From contig CAZHUO010000030.1 of NCBI GenBank assembly GCA_964535715.1, forward strand, positions 1-14,388: a stretch of 14,388 bases of DNA, read 5' to 3'. The stretch's first letter is position 1. Every line of letters begins with the position of its first letter. The position numbers were made by a program, and so were the translations under genes. Below, one piece after another: positions 1 to 5,669 of the stretch. The notes beneath the pieces were generated by a model, which was given only the letters and a program-made list of their open reading frames with translations, made no database searches and had not been told where the DNA came from. The stretch comes from CAZCCC01 sp964535715. GTDB taxonomy: Bacteria > Patescibacteriota > Patescibacteriia > Buchananbacterales > UBA6539.

Positions 1-1
1 G

Positions 2-79
2 TCATATGGTTATTATACCTTAGGTGTTGCCAAGCTATTGGCCCATTACGAATATATTGACAAAATTAGCATAATATGA
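2..79 (+). CDS. Possible 3' end of an unidentified gene entering from the left edge
   Basis: One plus-strand frame is open from base 2 to a TGA at 77-79. It reads as 25 protein-like residues rich in aromatic and aliphatic side chains, ending E-Y-I-D-K-I-S-I-I. The 5' part would lie outside the window. I recognise no family. An open frame of this length can occur by chance in AT-rich DNA, so this is tentative. If real, the promoter at 57-85 lies inside its last codons, which is common in compact genomes. Confidence 0.3.
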   Translation, partial: SYGYYTLGVAKLLAHYEYIDKISII

Positions 80-85
80 TATAAT
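57..85 (+). promoter_or_regulatory. Perfect consensus sigma-70 promoter
   Basis: TTGACA at 57-62 and TATAAT at 80-85 are separated by exactly 17 bp, so both hexamers match consensus completely. Transcription would start near base 92, about 200 nt before the start codon at 291. This is the strongest promoter in the window. No other gene here has both a perfect -35 and a perfect -10. Confidence 0.85.
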
Positions 86-129
86 AACAAAATGGGAAAA
101 TAGTACTTGTTCATTATAATTTAACATTA

Positions 130-190
130 AACGATTAGCGCTTTTTGTTTGAAATTATCTTAAGATTTTAAATAAAAAGCGCTAATTGTT
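130..190 (+). promoter_or_regulatory. 27-bp leader hairpin (candidate anti-terminator)
   Basis: Bases 130-156 pair without interruption with 164-190 around a 7-nt loop. The core is a perfect 13-bp inverted repeat (134-146 with 174-186, ATTAGCGCTTTTT). Four of the 27 pairs are G-U, which fold as RNA but would not form a DNA palindrome, so an RNA role is more likely than a DNA operator. Its 3' arm contains the 5' arm of the terminator-like hairpin at 176-205, so the two cannot form together. The role as anti-terminator is inference. Confidence 0.65.
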
Positions 191-205
191 GGCGTTTTGT
201 TTTTG
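176..205 (+). terminator. Candidate leader terminator (attenuator)
   Basis: CGCTAA (180-185) pairs with TTGGCG (189-194) around a 3-nt loop. The stem can lengthen by pairing AAAG (176-179) with TTTT (195-198), and a T-rich tract continues to 204 (TTTTGTTTTT overall). This has the shape of an intrinsic terminator, placed about 100 nt into the leader and 85 nt before the start codon. It competes with the 130-190 hairpin. Together they resemble a transcription attenuator or the expression platform of a riboswitch. No known riboswitch aptamer was recognised. Confidence 0.5.
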
Positions 206-209
206 CTCT

Positions 210-290
210 AAGGTACAGATGCCTTGGGGTAATTTGTTTAAAGTCCCGCTCCGGGAAAACGTCCTCAGAAGAGGAAAAAAGGAGAGAGTC
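210..290 (+). promoter_or_regulatory. Leader mini-hairpins and strong Shine-Dalgarno site
   Basis: Three short stems follow the attenuator: AAGG/CCTT (210-225), TCCCG/CGGGA (244-256) and TCCTC/GAGGA around an AGAA loop (262-275). A purine-rich AAAAAAGGAGAGAG tract at 275-288 includes GGAG at 281-284, six bases before the ATG at 291. It fixes that ATG as the start. CTCC at 249-252 could pair with this GGAG and mask it. No other gene in the window has a comparable ribosome binding site. Confidence 0.6.
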
Positions 291-1592
291 ATGGATGTAA
301 ATGTATGGAGTCCGGTATCAGCCATGGATGCGAAATTTATCGTAGTGCCAAAGTGGCCGACATTTGACAAGATGGCAGCTGCCTGGCTTGTCGGAGAAAT
401 TTCGGAAAAAGTTTCTATACCGATTGTCACGAGGGCTGGCCAAAGGATCGCTGATGCCACCTGGCAGAATTGGTCCGATTCTGGTGCCTATGTGCTTGAC
501 TTGGCCTGCCAGAAGTATCAGCGCCAAGGCGATGGCAGCACAACAGCAACGGTGATGCGCGTCGAAGGCGCAACCGGAAAAGTCTACGAAAAGTTGGTCG
601 CTTTGACCAACAAGAACAACGAAACCGGCTGCCTGAAGAATGGACCCCACCCGATAGCGAAGATTATGCGGGAAGCATATGAGCTTCCCGGCACTCAAGA
701 GGGCTGGGTAATAAGTTCGGTGATGGATGTCATCAACATGTGGGAATTGGCCCAAACGATGAAAAAAAGGCAGGGCACCATTGATGACTTTATCGAAGAT
801 CCGGGAAATCAGGAGACAATTGAATCTCTCCAAAAAAATGCCGACGGAAAGAGGGCATTCGATTTGAATGAACTCTTCAACGAGTTTTCGGTCGGACAGT
901 ATGCGTACAACCTCTGGGTGATCGGCGAAGATCAAAGAATGATCCAGACCAAAGTCTGGGTGTGGCTTAACCTGGAAATGCAAATCCGCCAAGAATGGCT
1001 TAAGCTTCCCGATCTCTACGAACTGGAAGTCAAGCGCGAATTTGCACAAGGCAAGGCCATTATGGTCCGCACCAACAGCCGCAAGCTGCCGACATGGATG
1101 TGGCACCAGGCAAAAGCAGAAAAGGGTCAAAGGTTTCAGCTGATTGTCACCCGTCGCGACAAAAGCGACCCGAGGAAACGCAACGCCGCCATTCTTGCCG
1201 GCGGAAAAAAGCTGGATCTGTCCGGCCTGGCAAATGTCCTTTACTTACTGGAAGGCCACGCTCACTTTGATGGGTTCTGGTACCACCAGTTTGGAGGACA
1301 AAAGTCGCAGGCCAATTTCCTGCTCAATGGCACGCCTGAACGCGCTGTCCCCGCCACCTGGCTTTCCGATGACCAGCTGGTCACGCTGACCGAGTCGCTC
1401 GTCTTCAAGACGAAAAAACTCAGCCAAACCCAGGCCGAAGCCCTGGCCGACGAACTTATCGCCGGCCAACCGTCGAATCGCAAGAAAATCAATGACTTGC
1501 GGAACCTGCTGATTGTTGCTCTTATGGGCAACCTTCCGGCGGATTTCGCCGAAACGCTTATCGCCGAGCAGATCAAGGCACAAGAAGCCTAA
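291..1592 (+). CDS. DHH/MYG1-like paralogue lacking the DHH motif (possible pseudoenzyme)
   Basis: This is a 433-aa soluble protein of unknown function. I chose ATG 291 because of the Shine-Dalgarno site at 281; ATG 324 (residue 12) is the alternative. By eye it aligns end to end with the next gene. P-K-W-P-T-F-D-K-M-A-A-A-W (20-32) matches P-N-K-P-H-L-D-P-I-A-A-Y-W there. D70 matches D66. N-N-E-T-G-C-L (109-115) matches the E-D-D-T-A-G-L region. F-W-Y-H (329-332) and L-L-N-G-T-P (344-349) match a W-F-Y-H and M-N-G-S block. Where the neighbour has D-H-H this protein has Q-R-Q (77-79), so the presumed metal site is broken. It also has a longer middle (about 150-250) and an extra C-terminal 60 residues. 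GC is high: about 37-65% in lines I counted, against roughly one third in the paralogue. No signal peptide or membrane segment is apparent. Binding or structural function is inference. Confidence 0.8.
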   Translation: MDVNVWSPVSAMDAKFIVVPKWPTFDKMAAAWLVGEISEKVSIPIVTRAGQRIADATWQNWSDSGAYVLDLACQKYQRQGDGSTTATVMRVEGATGKVYEKLVALTNKNNETGCLKNGPHPIAKIMREAYELPGTQEGWVISSVMDVINMWELAQTMKKRQGTIDDFIEDPGNQETIESLQKNADGKRAFDLNELFNEFSVGQYAYNLWVIGEDQRMIQTKVWVWLNLEMQIRQEWLKLPDLYELEVKREFAQGKAIMVRTNSRKLPTWMWHQAKAEKGQRFQLIVTRRDKSDPRKRNAAILAGGKKLDLSGLANVLYLLEGHAHFDGFWYHQFGGQKSQANFLLNGTPERAVPATWLSDDQLVTLTESLVFKTKKLSQTQAEALADELIAGQPSNRKKINDLRNLLIVALMGNLPADFAETLIAEQIKAQEA

Positions 1593-1609
1593 ACTGCAAA
1601 GCACAACAC

Positions 1610-1648
1610 GGCGCGGGAGGAAAAGACTATAAAAGTCCCTCCCGCGCC
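1610..1648 (+). terminator. GC-rich 11-bp hairpin after the first gene
   Basis: GGCGCGGGAGG (1610-1620) pairs perfectly with CCTCCCGCGCC (1638-1648). An inner GACT/AGTC stem (1625-1628 with 1634-1637) shortens the loop. It starts 18 nt after the stop codon. There is no T-tract after it, only TTCCC, so it could be a factor-assisted terminator or a 3' mRNA stabiliser rather than a textbook intrinsic terminator. Confidence 0.6.
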
Positions 1649-1665
1649 TTCCCATACCATAAGAA

Positions 1666-1743
1666 AATTTTGAATTTTTAAATTCGAATTTCAATTCAAT
1701 ATTATAATATTTAAAATTGAATCAAAATTAAAAATTCAAAATT
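1666..1743. repeat. 78-bp nested AT-rich inverted repeat
   Basis: The outer arms AATTTTGAATTTTTAA (1666-1681) and its exact complement (1728-1743) are 16 bp and perfect. Inside lie TTCAATT (1690-1696) with AATTGAA (1715-1721), and the 14-bp palindrome AATATTATAATATT (1698-1711). The element fills the space between the hairpin of the first gene and the promoter of the second. It could extrude as a cruciform, act as a weak terminator, or be remains of a small element. No coding capacity is seen. Confidence 0.6.
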
Positions 1744-1763
1744 AAGCTCTAATGTGTTAAAAT
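1735..1763 (+). promoter_or_regulatory. Extended -10 promoter of the second gene
   Basis: TGTTAAAAT (1755-1763) is an extended -10 (TG, one base, TAAAAT). A partial -35, TTCAAA (4 of 6), lies 17 bp upstream at 1735-1740. The 13-mer TGTTAAAATAACC (1755-1767) recurs exactly before holA. Transcription would begin near 1770, only about six bases before ATG 1776, so the mRNA would be nearly leaderless. Confidence 0.6.
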
Positions 1764-1775
1764 AACCATACCAAG

Positions 1776-2750
1776 ATGAAAGAAATTACCAAAATAATTC
1801 TGCCAAACAAACCTCACCTTGACCCAATCGCCGCTTATTGGTTGCTTTTAAATTACGGCGAAGCTGAATTCAAAGGCATTAAACAGGCAAAGCTGGCTGT
1901 TTGGAAAGCGGGCAAAACTCCGGAACCGCAAACTTTGAAAGATTGGGAAAATTCGGGCATTATTTCTTTTGACATCGAAGGCGGCACTTTTGACCACCAC
2001 AATACCGGCGACTGCACAACTTTGATTGTGGCAAAAAAACTTAATATTGAAAATAATCCGGAACTGCAATCCCTTCTACGCTATATCCAAGAAGACGATA
2101 CTGCCGGACTGCATAATAACTTCGGCGATTTGGCCGGAGTGATAAAATGCCTTTATAAAAGAGGGGATCAAACCGAAGAAATTATTAAGCTTACATTAAA
2201 CATAATTGACGCTTTACAAAATAAAGAAAAAGGCTGGCTGATTGATGCAAAAATCGATTTTGAAAATAATGCCAAAATTTTTAAAATAAAAAGGCATAAA
2301 AATAATATCAAGCTTGCAGCGCTGAAATCAGACAATTTAGATGTGGCAAACTACGCTAAACAGAAAGAAAACTGTGCTGTTGTAATCCAAAAAAACAGCC
2401 AGAACCACGTCTTCATTTTTACTAATGCTTTTTTTCGTTTAAATATAAAAAATATAGTCGCCGCCATTCGATTTAAAGAAGCGGAACTTTGCGGCAAAAA
2501 AATAAATAATATTGCTTCTTTAAAAAAGCCGGGTAAGATTTTGGAAGTCCAAAATTGGTTTTATCATGAAAGCCTTAATGCCATAATGAACGGTTCCGCC
2601 GCTTTGGCTGAAACTCCGCCGACAAAAATTCCAATTGAAGACATAGTCGGACTGGTGGTTTTTGGGCTAAGCTCGGAATCATACGACGAAAAAACCGAAG
2701 TCGGGCCAAAATACGAGGAATACAAAAAAATATTTGATCGGGTCAGATAA
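1776..2750 (+). CDS. DHH-superfamily / MYG1-like putative phosphoesterase
   Basis: This is a 324-aa soluble protein. The order of putative metal ligands resembles DHH phosphoesterases and the MYG1 (UPF0160) family: H14-x-D16 in P-H-L-D-P-I-A-A, then D66 in S-F-D-I-E-G-G, then D73-H74-H75, then E106-D107-D108. In those families such residues bind divalent metal for phosphodiester hydrolysis, and MYG1 is a nuclease. No substrate can be read from this sequence. A later conserved block, W-F-Y-H-E-S-L-N-A-I-M-N-G (261-273), is shared with the upstream paralogue. ATG 1776 lies just downstream of the promoter and has no Shine-Dalgarno site. Codon use is AT-rich like the rest of the window. Family membership rests on motif reading only; a divergent or patescibacterial-specific family is possible. 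Confidence 0.7.
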   Translation: MKEITKIILPNKPHLDPIAAYWLLLNYGEAEFKGIKQAKLAVWKAGKTPEPQTLKDWENSGIISFDIEGGTFDHHNTGDCTTLIVAKKLNIENNPELQSLLRYIQEDDTAGLHNNFGDLAGVIKCLYKRGDQTEEIIKLTLNIIDALQNKEKGWLIDAKIDFENNAKIFKIKRHKNNIKLAALKSDNLDVANYAKQKENCAVVIQKNSQNHVFIFTNAFFRLNIKNIVAAIRFKEAELCGKKINNIASLKKPGKILEVQNWFYHESLNAIMNGSAALAETPPTKIPIEDIVGLVVFGLSSESYDEKTEVGPKYEEYKKIFDRVR

Positions 2751-2810
2751 ATTCAAAATAAATATTATTGGAATTTGAGATTTTAAATTTGTAATTTATT
2801 CCATATGCAT

Positions 2811-2834
2811 AGCCTTTCAAAGAAGGCTGTTTTC
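2811..2834 (+). terminator. Weak intrinsic terminator after the DHH-like gene
   Basis: AGCCTT (2811-2816) pairs with AAGGCT (2823-2828) around TCAAAG, followed by GTTTTCTGTT. The stem is only 6 bp and the T-tract is interrupted. It overlaps the putative -35 of the holA promoter. Confidence 0.4.
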
Positions 2835-2843
2835 TGTTAAAAT
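2816..2843 (+). promoter_or_regulatory. Extended -10 promoter of holA
   Basis: TTCAAA (2816-2821) and TAAAAT (2838-2843) are 16 bp apart, with TG at 2835-2836 making an extended -10. The 13-mer TGTTAAAATAACC (2835-2847) is identical to that before the DHH-like gene. Transcription would start near 2850, about 42 nt before ATG 2892. Confidence 0.55.
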
Positions 2844-2863
2844 AACCCTGCTAACCTACTTAC

Positions 2864-2887
2864 CTACAAGCTACCAGCTACAAGCTA
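2864..2887 (+). repeat. Short direct repeat in the holA leader
   Basis: CTACAAGCTA occurs at 2864-2873 and again at 2878-2887, a 14-bp period, immediately before the holA start codon. No Shine-Dalgarno site is present in it. The function is unknown and it may simply be low-complexity spacer. Confidence 0.5.
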
Positions 2888-2891
2888 AAAT

Positions 2892-3878
2892 ATGATCATC
2901 TTCCTCCACGGCCCGGACACTTACCGGTCGCGCCAAAAAATAAAGGAACTTAAAGAAAAATTTATCAAGGAGATTGATAAATCGGCTTTAAATATCCAGA
3001 TTTTAGACGGCCAAAAGCTGGAAGCATCGGAATTTGAAAATGCTGTTTTTACTTCACCATTTTTGGCAAAAAAACGCTTGATTATAATCGAAAATTTGAT
3101 TTCAAAAAACAAAGGCCAAAAAATCCAAAAGGAGATTTTGGAAACTTTAAATAAGAATAATTTGAATGACGTAATAATTATATTTTGGGAAGGAGAAATC
3201 AGCCAGGACAAATCAAGATCAAAAATTTCAAAAAAGCGAACCAACCTGCTTTTTAACCGATTAAGCCAGGAAAAATACGCTCAAGAATTCAGTCTGCTTG
3301 ATATGTCCTCCAGCACCTGCTTTGCCGAACAAAAAATTAAATCCCAAGGGAAAAAAATAACTCCCCAAGCTCTTAGGCTGCTTGTTGATTTAGTCGGCAA
3401 TGACTTATGGCAAATGAGTTCGGAAATTGATAAACTTGCAGCAATCTCAAAAGATAATCCAATTAGCGAAGAAAATGTCAAAAGCCTGGTTAAGACAAAA
3501 CTTGATGAAAATATTTTCAATTTAACCGATGCTTTGGGACAAAAAAATAAAAAGCTTGCCCTAAAATTGATATCTGATCAGCTTAAAAGCGGAACTACCC
3601 CGGCTGAACTTTTATCCAAAGCCATCTGGCAGTTTAAAAACCTATTAATAATTAAGGAATTTTCGGAAAAAAACGGTTATGGTTATTCACCCACAAGCAT
3701 TAATTACCAGCTGAATATTCATCCCTTTGTGATTAAAAAAACAATGGCTCAAATAAAGAACCATCAGCTGGCTGACTTAAAAAAGATTTATGCCAGCCTG
3801 CTTGAAATAGATTATAAATTAAAAACAAGCCAAATTGAACCCGAGGTGCTATTTGACTTGCTTATAATAAAAAGCTGA
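2892..3878 (+). CDS. holA: DNA polymerase III subunit delta
   Basis: At 328 aa this is the usual length for delta, the clamp-loader subunit that opens the DnaN sliding clamp. The N-terminus I-I-F-L-H-G-P-D-T-Y (2-11) has the degenerate P-loop position of this AAA+ family. F-T-S-P-F-L-A-K-K-R-L-I-I-I (53-66) is a typical delta segment. L-V-G-N-D-L-W-Q-M-S-S-E-I-D-K-L (167-182) matches the hallmark G-N-D-L-x-x-L-x-x-E-x-x-K-L helix. The rest is the helical collar domain. It needs gamma/tau and delta-prime partners, which are not in this window. It ends 8 bp from convergent rpsT with no clear terminator between. A holA-rpsT pairing is common in bacteria. Confidence 0.93.
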   Translation: MIIFLHGPDTYRSRQKIKELKEKFIKEIDKSALNIQILDGQKLEASEFENAVFTSPFLAKKRLIIIENLISKNKGQKIQKEILETLNKNNLNDVIIIFWEGEISQDKSRSKISKKRTNLLFNRLSQEKYAQEFSLLDMSSSTCFAEQKIKSQGKKITPQALRLLVDLVGNDLWQMSSEIDKLAAISKDNPISEENVKSLVKTKLDENIFNLTDALGQKNKKLALKLISDQLKSGTTPAELLSKAIWQFKNLLIIKEFSEKNGYGYSPTSINYQLNIHPFVIKKTMAQIKNHQLADLKKIYASLLEIDYKLKTSQIEPEVLFDLLIIKS

Positions 3879-3886
3879 ATTGGATT

Positions 3887-4156
3887 TTACTTTTTGCTTA
3901 ATGAATTGACCAGCTTGCTCAGCCGAGATTTTCTGCGGGCGGCTGTATTTTTTTTAAGAATTCCCTTTTGAACCGCTTTATCAATTCTTTTAATAGATTG
4001 CTTCAGCCAATCGGAAGCTTTTGCCTGATCCTTGAGAGATGCCGCTTTTCTAACCTTTCTTATTAGGGCTGCTATATCGCTTTTGATTTTTTTATTTCTT
4101 TCCTGATGGCTTTTGCTTTGTCTTAGTGCTTTAAATGCTGATTTTTTTGTAGGCAT
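3887..4156 (-). CDS. rpsT: 30S ribosomal protein S20
   Basis: An 89-aa, very basic, helical protein, as expected for S20, which binds 16S rRNA early in 30S assembly. It begins M-P-T-K-K-S-A-F-K-A-L-R and carries the alternating K/R-rich helices and the K-G-I-L-K-K-N-T-A-A-R-R-K-S-R-L motif (64-79) diagnostic of S20. Start ATG 4156 is preceded by AT-rich sequence without a Shine-Dalgarno site. I could not identify a convincing minus-strand promoter in 4157-4275. Confidence 0.95.
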   Translation of the reverse strand: MPTKKSAFKALRQSKSHQERNKKIKSDIAALIRKVRKAASLKDQAKASDWLKQSIKRIDKAVQKGILKKNTAARRKSRLSKLVNSLSKK

Positions 4157-4275
4157 ATTTAGAATTATTAATTATGAATTTAGGATTATAAATGATTAAT
4201 TATAGATGCCGTGGTTTTTTCTTATTTCCAATCGATTAAATAAGTCTAACAAAAAATCCAAAAAAAATCAAGGCT

Positions 4276-4304
4276 TTGACAATAAGCCCCAAAAAAACTA
4301 AAAT
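4276..4304 (+). promoter_or_regulatory. Promoter of the bactofilin gene
   Basis: TTGACA (4276-4281) and TAAAAT (4299-4304) are separated by exactly 17 bp. The -35 is perfect and the -10 is 5 of 6. The predicted start near 4311 coincides with a GTG codon in frame with bactofilin. Confidence 0.75.
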
Positions 4305-4334
4305 GAATAAGTGATAACTAATAATTTAAAAATT

Positions 4335-4784
4335 ATGTTTAAAAAAGAAGAGGGCGTAGACAATATCGAAACGGTAATCGGACCTTCCGTCCAGGTTGAA
4401 GGCAATTTTTTCGCCAATGGCGATATTATCATTGAAGGCGTAGTTTCGGGCAGCATTAAAACCGAAAAAAACCTCCGCATCGGCCAGAACGCAAAAATTT
4501 ATGCAGATATTTGGGCGGCCAACGCCGTAATTGCCGGGGAAGTGCAGGGCAACTTAAAAATCAAAGAAAGTCTTGAATTGTCAAAAACTTCAAAAATTTT
4601 CGGCGACGTTAGAACAAAAACAATAAGCATTGAGTCGGGTGCGGTTTTACACGGAAAATGCAGCGCCGGAGACGATAAAAAAACAAAATTTGAAAAAATA
4701 GAAGATCCAAAAAAGTCGGACAAAAAAAAGACAAGATCATTTGAAGACACCGATCAAGATGATATTGCGCTTTTGGAAAAATAA
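4335..4784 (+). CDS. Bactofilin-family cytoskeletal protein
   Basis: The protein is 149 aa from ATG 4335, or 157 aa if the in-frame GTG at 4311 is used. Bactofilins form a right-handed beta-helix that polymerises without nucleotide and scaffolds envelope or shape machinery, often at the membrane. The core begins E-T-V-I-G-P-S-V-Q-V-E-G-N-F and continues with short G-D-I-I-I-E-G-V-V-S-G-S-I type repeats, ending near V-L-H-G-K-C. The last 40 residues are charged (K/D/E-rich) and probably disordered. I prefer ATG 4335 because bactofilins usually start M-F-x-K-K, but the promoter would make GTG 4311 the very 5' end of the mRNA, so a leaderless start is possible. The DagK-like gene follows 42 bp downstream. 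Confidence 0.88.
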   Translation: MFKKEEGVDNIETVIGPSVQVEGNFFANGDIIIEGVVSGSIKTEKNLRIGQNAKIYADIWAANAVIAGEVQGNLKIKESLELSKTSKIFGDVRTKTISIESGAVLHGKCSAGDDKKTKFEKIEDPKKSDKKKTRSFEDTDQDDIALLEK

Positions 4785-4826
4785 AATAGCAAGTTAATGA
4801 AAATATAATTGATTTTCTGACTTTTT

Positions 4827-5588
4827 ATGTATTTATACCTTTACGATTCATTTCTTAATGATAAAAAATATAGCCGTCTTTTGGCCAGAATAGAAACCAG
4901 GCTGACTGATTTAGGCATAGGCGGAAAAATATTCCGCCTGTCTCCTTTAAGAAACACTGATGAGCTTTTGGCTGACGAAATTAAAAGCGGAGTAAAAACC
5001 ATTATCGTCGTAGGCAATGATAAAACTTTCGGGCAGATTGTAAATTTGGCGGCAAAACTTGAGGTTCCTTTGGGACTTATACCGATTGGTTCGGAAAACA
5101 AAATAGCCCAGATGCTTGGCATTCCAAAAGAAGAAGAAGCCTGCAGCATAATTGCGGCCAGAATCATTAAAAAAATCGACCTGGGAAAAGCAAATAATAC
5201 CTATTTTTTGTCAAACCTGCTAATAACCGGCCAAAAATTGACGATAGAGTGTGAAAGTAAATATAAAATAACAACAGAAAAAGAAAATCAAATAAATATT
5301 TGCAATCTAAAGCCGCTTTTTGCTTCAAATGTAGGATCAAAATATTTTGACCCGCAAGACGGATTTTTAGAAATTTTAATTCAGCCGATTTCCACCGGAT
5401 TTTTCCAAATGTTTAAAAAGCCGGATGGCTTTAAAAAAAGCATTATCCCATTTAAAAAAATTTCAATAAACAGCAAAGACTCAATTCCAATCACCACTGA
5501 CAGTAAAAAAATCTTGAAAACACCGGTTAAAATTGAAATTGTGCCAAAAAAATTAAGGCTGATTGTTGGTAAAAACCGAATATTTTAA
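4827..5588 (+). CDS. Diacylglycerol-kinase-fold protein with altered G-G-D-G-T motif
   Basis: A 253-aa cytosolic protein. T-I-I-V-V-G-N-D-K-T-F (58-68) followed by V-P-L-G-L-I-P-I-G-S-E-N-K-I-A-Q-M-L-G-I-P (80-100) has the layout of the DagK / NAD-kinase-like catalytic domain, normally V-G-G-D-G-T and then P-L-G-x-x-P-x-G-T-x-N-x-x-A-x-x-L-G-I-P. Here the signature is G-N-D-K-T (63-67) and the later G-T-x-N is G-S-E-N. Near the C-terminus the usual D-G-E is T-D-S-K (224-227), followed by the expected T-P-V-K-I-E-I-V-P (232-240). Lipid-kinase activity is therefore doubtful; a divergent kinase or a binding protein is possible. It probably shares the bactofilin transcript. A lone TATAAT at 4804-4809 could add an internal start. 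Confidence 0.72.
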   Translation: MYLYLYDSFLNDKKYSRLLARIETRLTDLGIGGKIFRLSPLRNTDELLADEIKSGVKTIIVVGNDKTFGQIVNLAAKLEVPLGLIPIGSENKIAQMLGIPKEEEACSIIAARIIKKIDLGKANNTYFLSNLLITGQKLTIECESKYKITTEKENQINICNLKPLFASNVGSKYFDPQDGFLEILIQPISTGFFQMFKKPDGFKKSIIPFKKISINSKDSIPITTDSKKILKTPVKIEIVPKKLRLIVGKNRIF

Positions 5589-5619
5589 ACAAAAATAGTA
5601 AGTTTATTCAATCAAAAAA

Positions 5620-5650
5620 CAACAGGACAAATGCCTGTTGCTTTATTTTA
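5620..5650. terminator. Bidirectional terminator between DagK-like and PRC-barrel genes
   Basis: CAACAGG (5620-5626) pairs with CCTGTTG (5634-5640) around a 7-nt loop. On the plus strand it is followed by CTTTATTTTA. Read on the minus strand it is followed by TTTTTTGATT, a better T-tract. It sits between two convergent genes and can serve both. Confidence 0.8.
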
Positions 5651-5669
5651 TATCATTAATCTTATTTGA

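Noticed and set aside
186..290. Upstream TTG extension of the first gene by 35 residues
   Set aside because: It would run through the terminator-like stem and the mini-hairpins. The strong Shine-Dalgarno site is at ATG 291, and similarity to the paralogue begins only after that ATG.
318..1130. Long minus-strand open frame (270 codons) antisense to the first gene
   Set aside because: It is entirely inside a well-supported plus-strand gene, its protein is Cys/His/Leu-rich without a family look, and high-GC coding sequence readily leaves such open antisense frames.
1245..1694. Minus-strand open frame across the end of the first gene and its hairpin
   Set aside because: It overlaps a real gene, crosses the GC-rich hairpin and an AT-rich palindrome, and has no start signals.
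3860..3900. Terminator between convergent holA and rpsT
   Set aside because: Only an AAAAAG/CTTTTT pairing of low-complexity bases is available, with no GC stem. Support is too weak.
4157..4275. Minus-strand promoter for rpsT
   Set aside because: ATTATA complements of TATAAT occur (for example near 4184 and 4200), but none has an acceptable -35 at 16-18 bp. AT-richness explains the hexamers.
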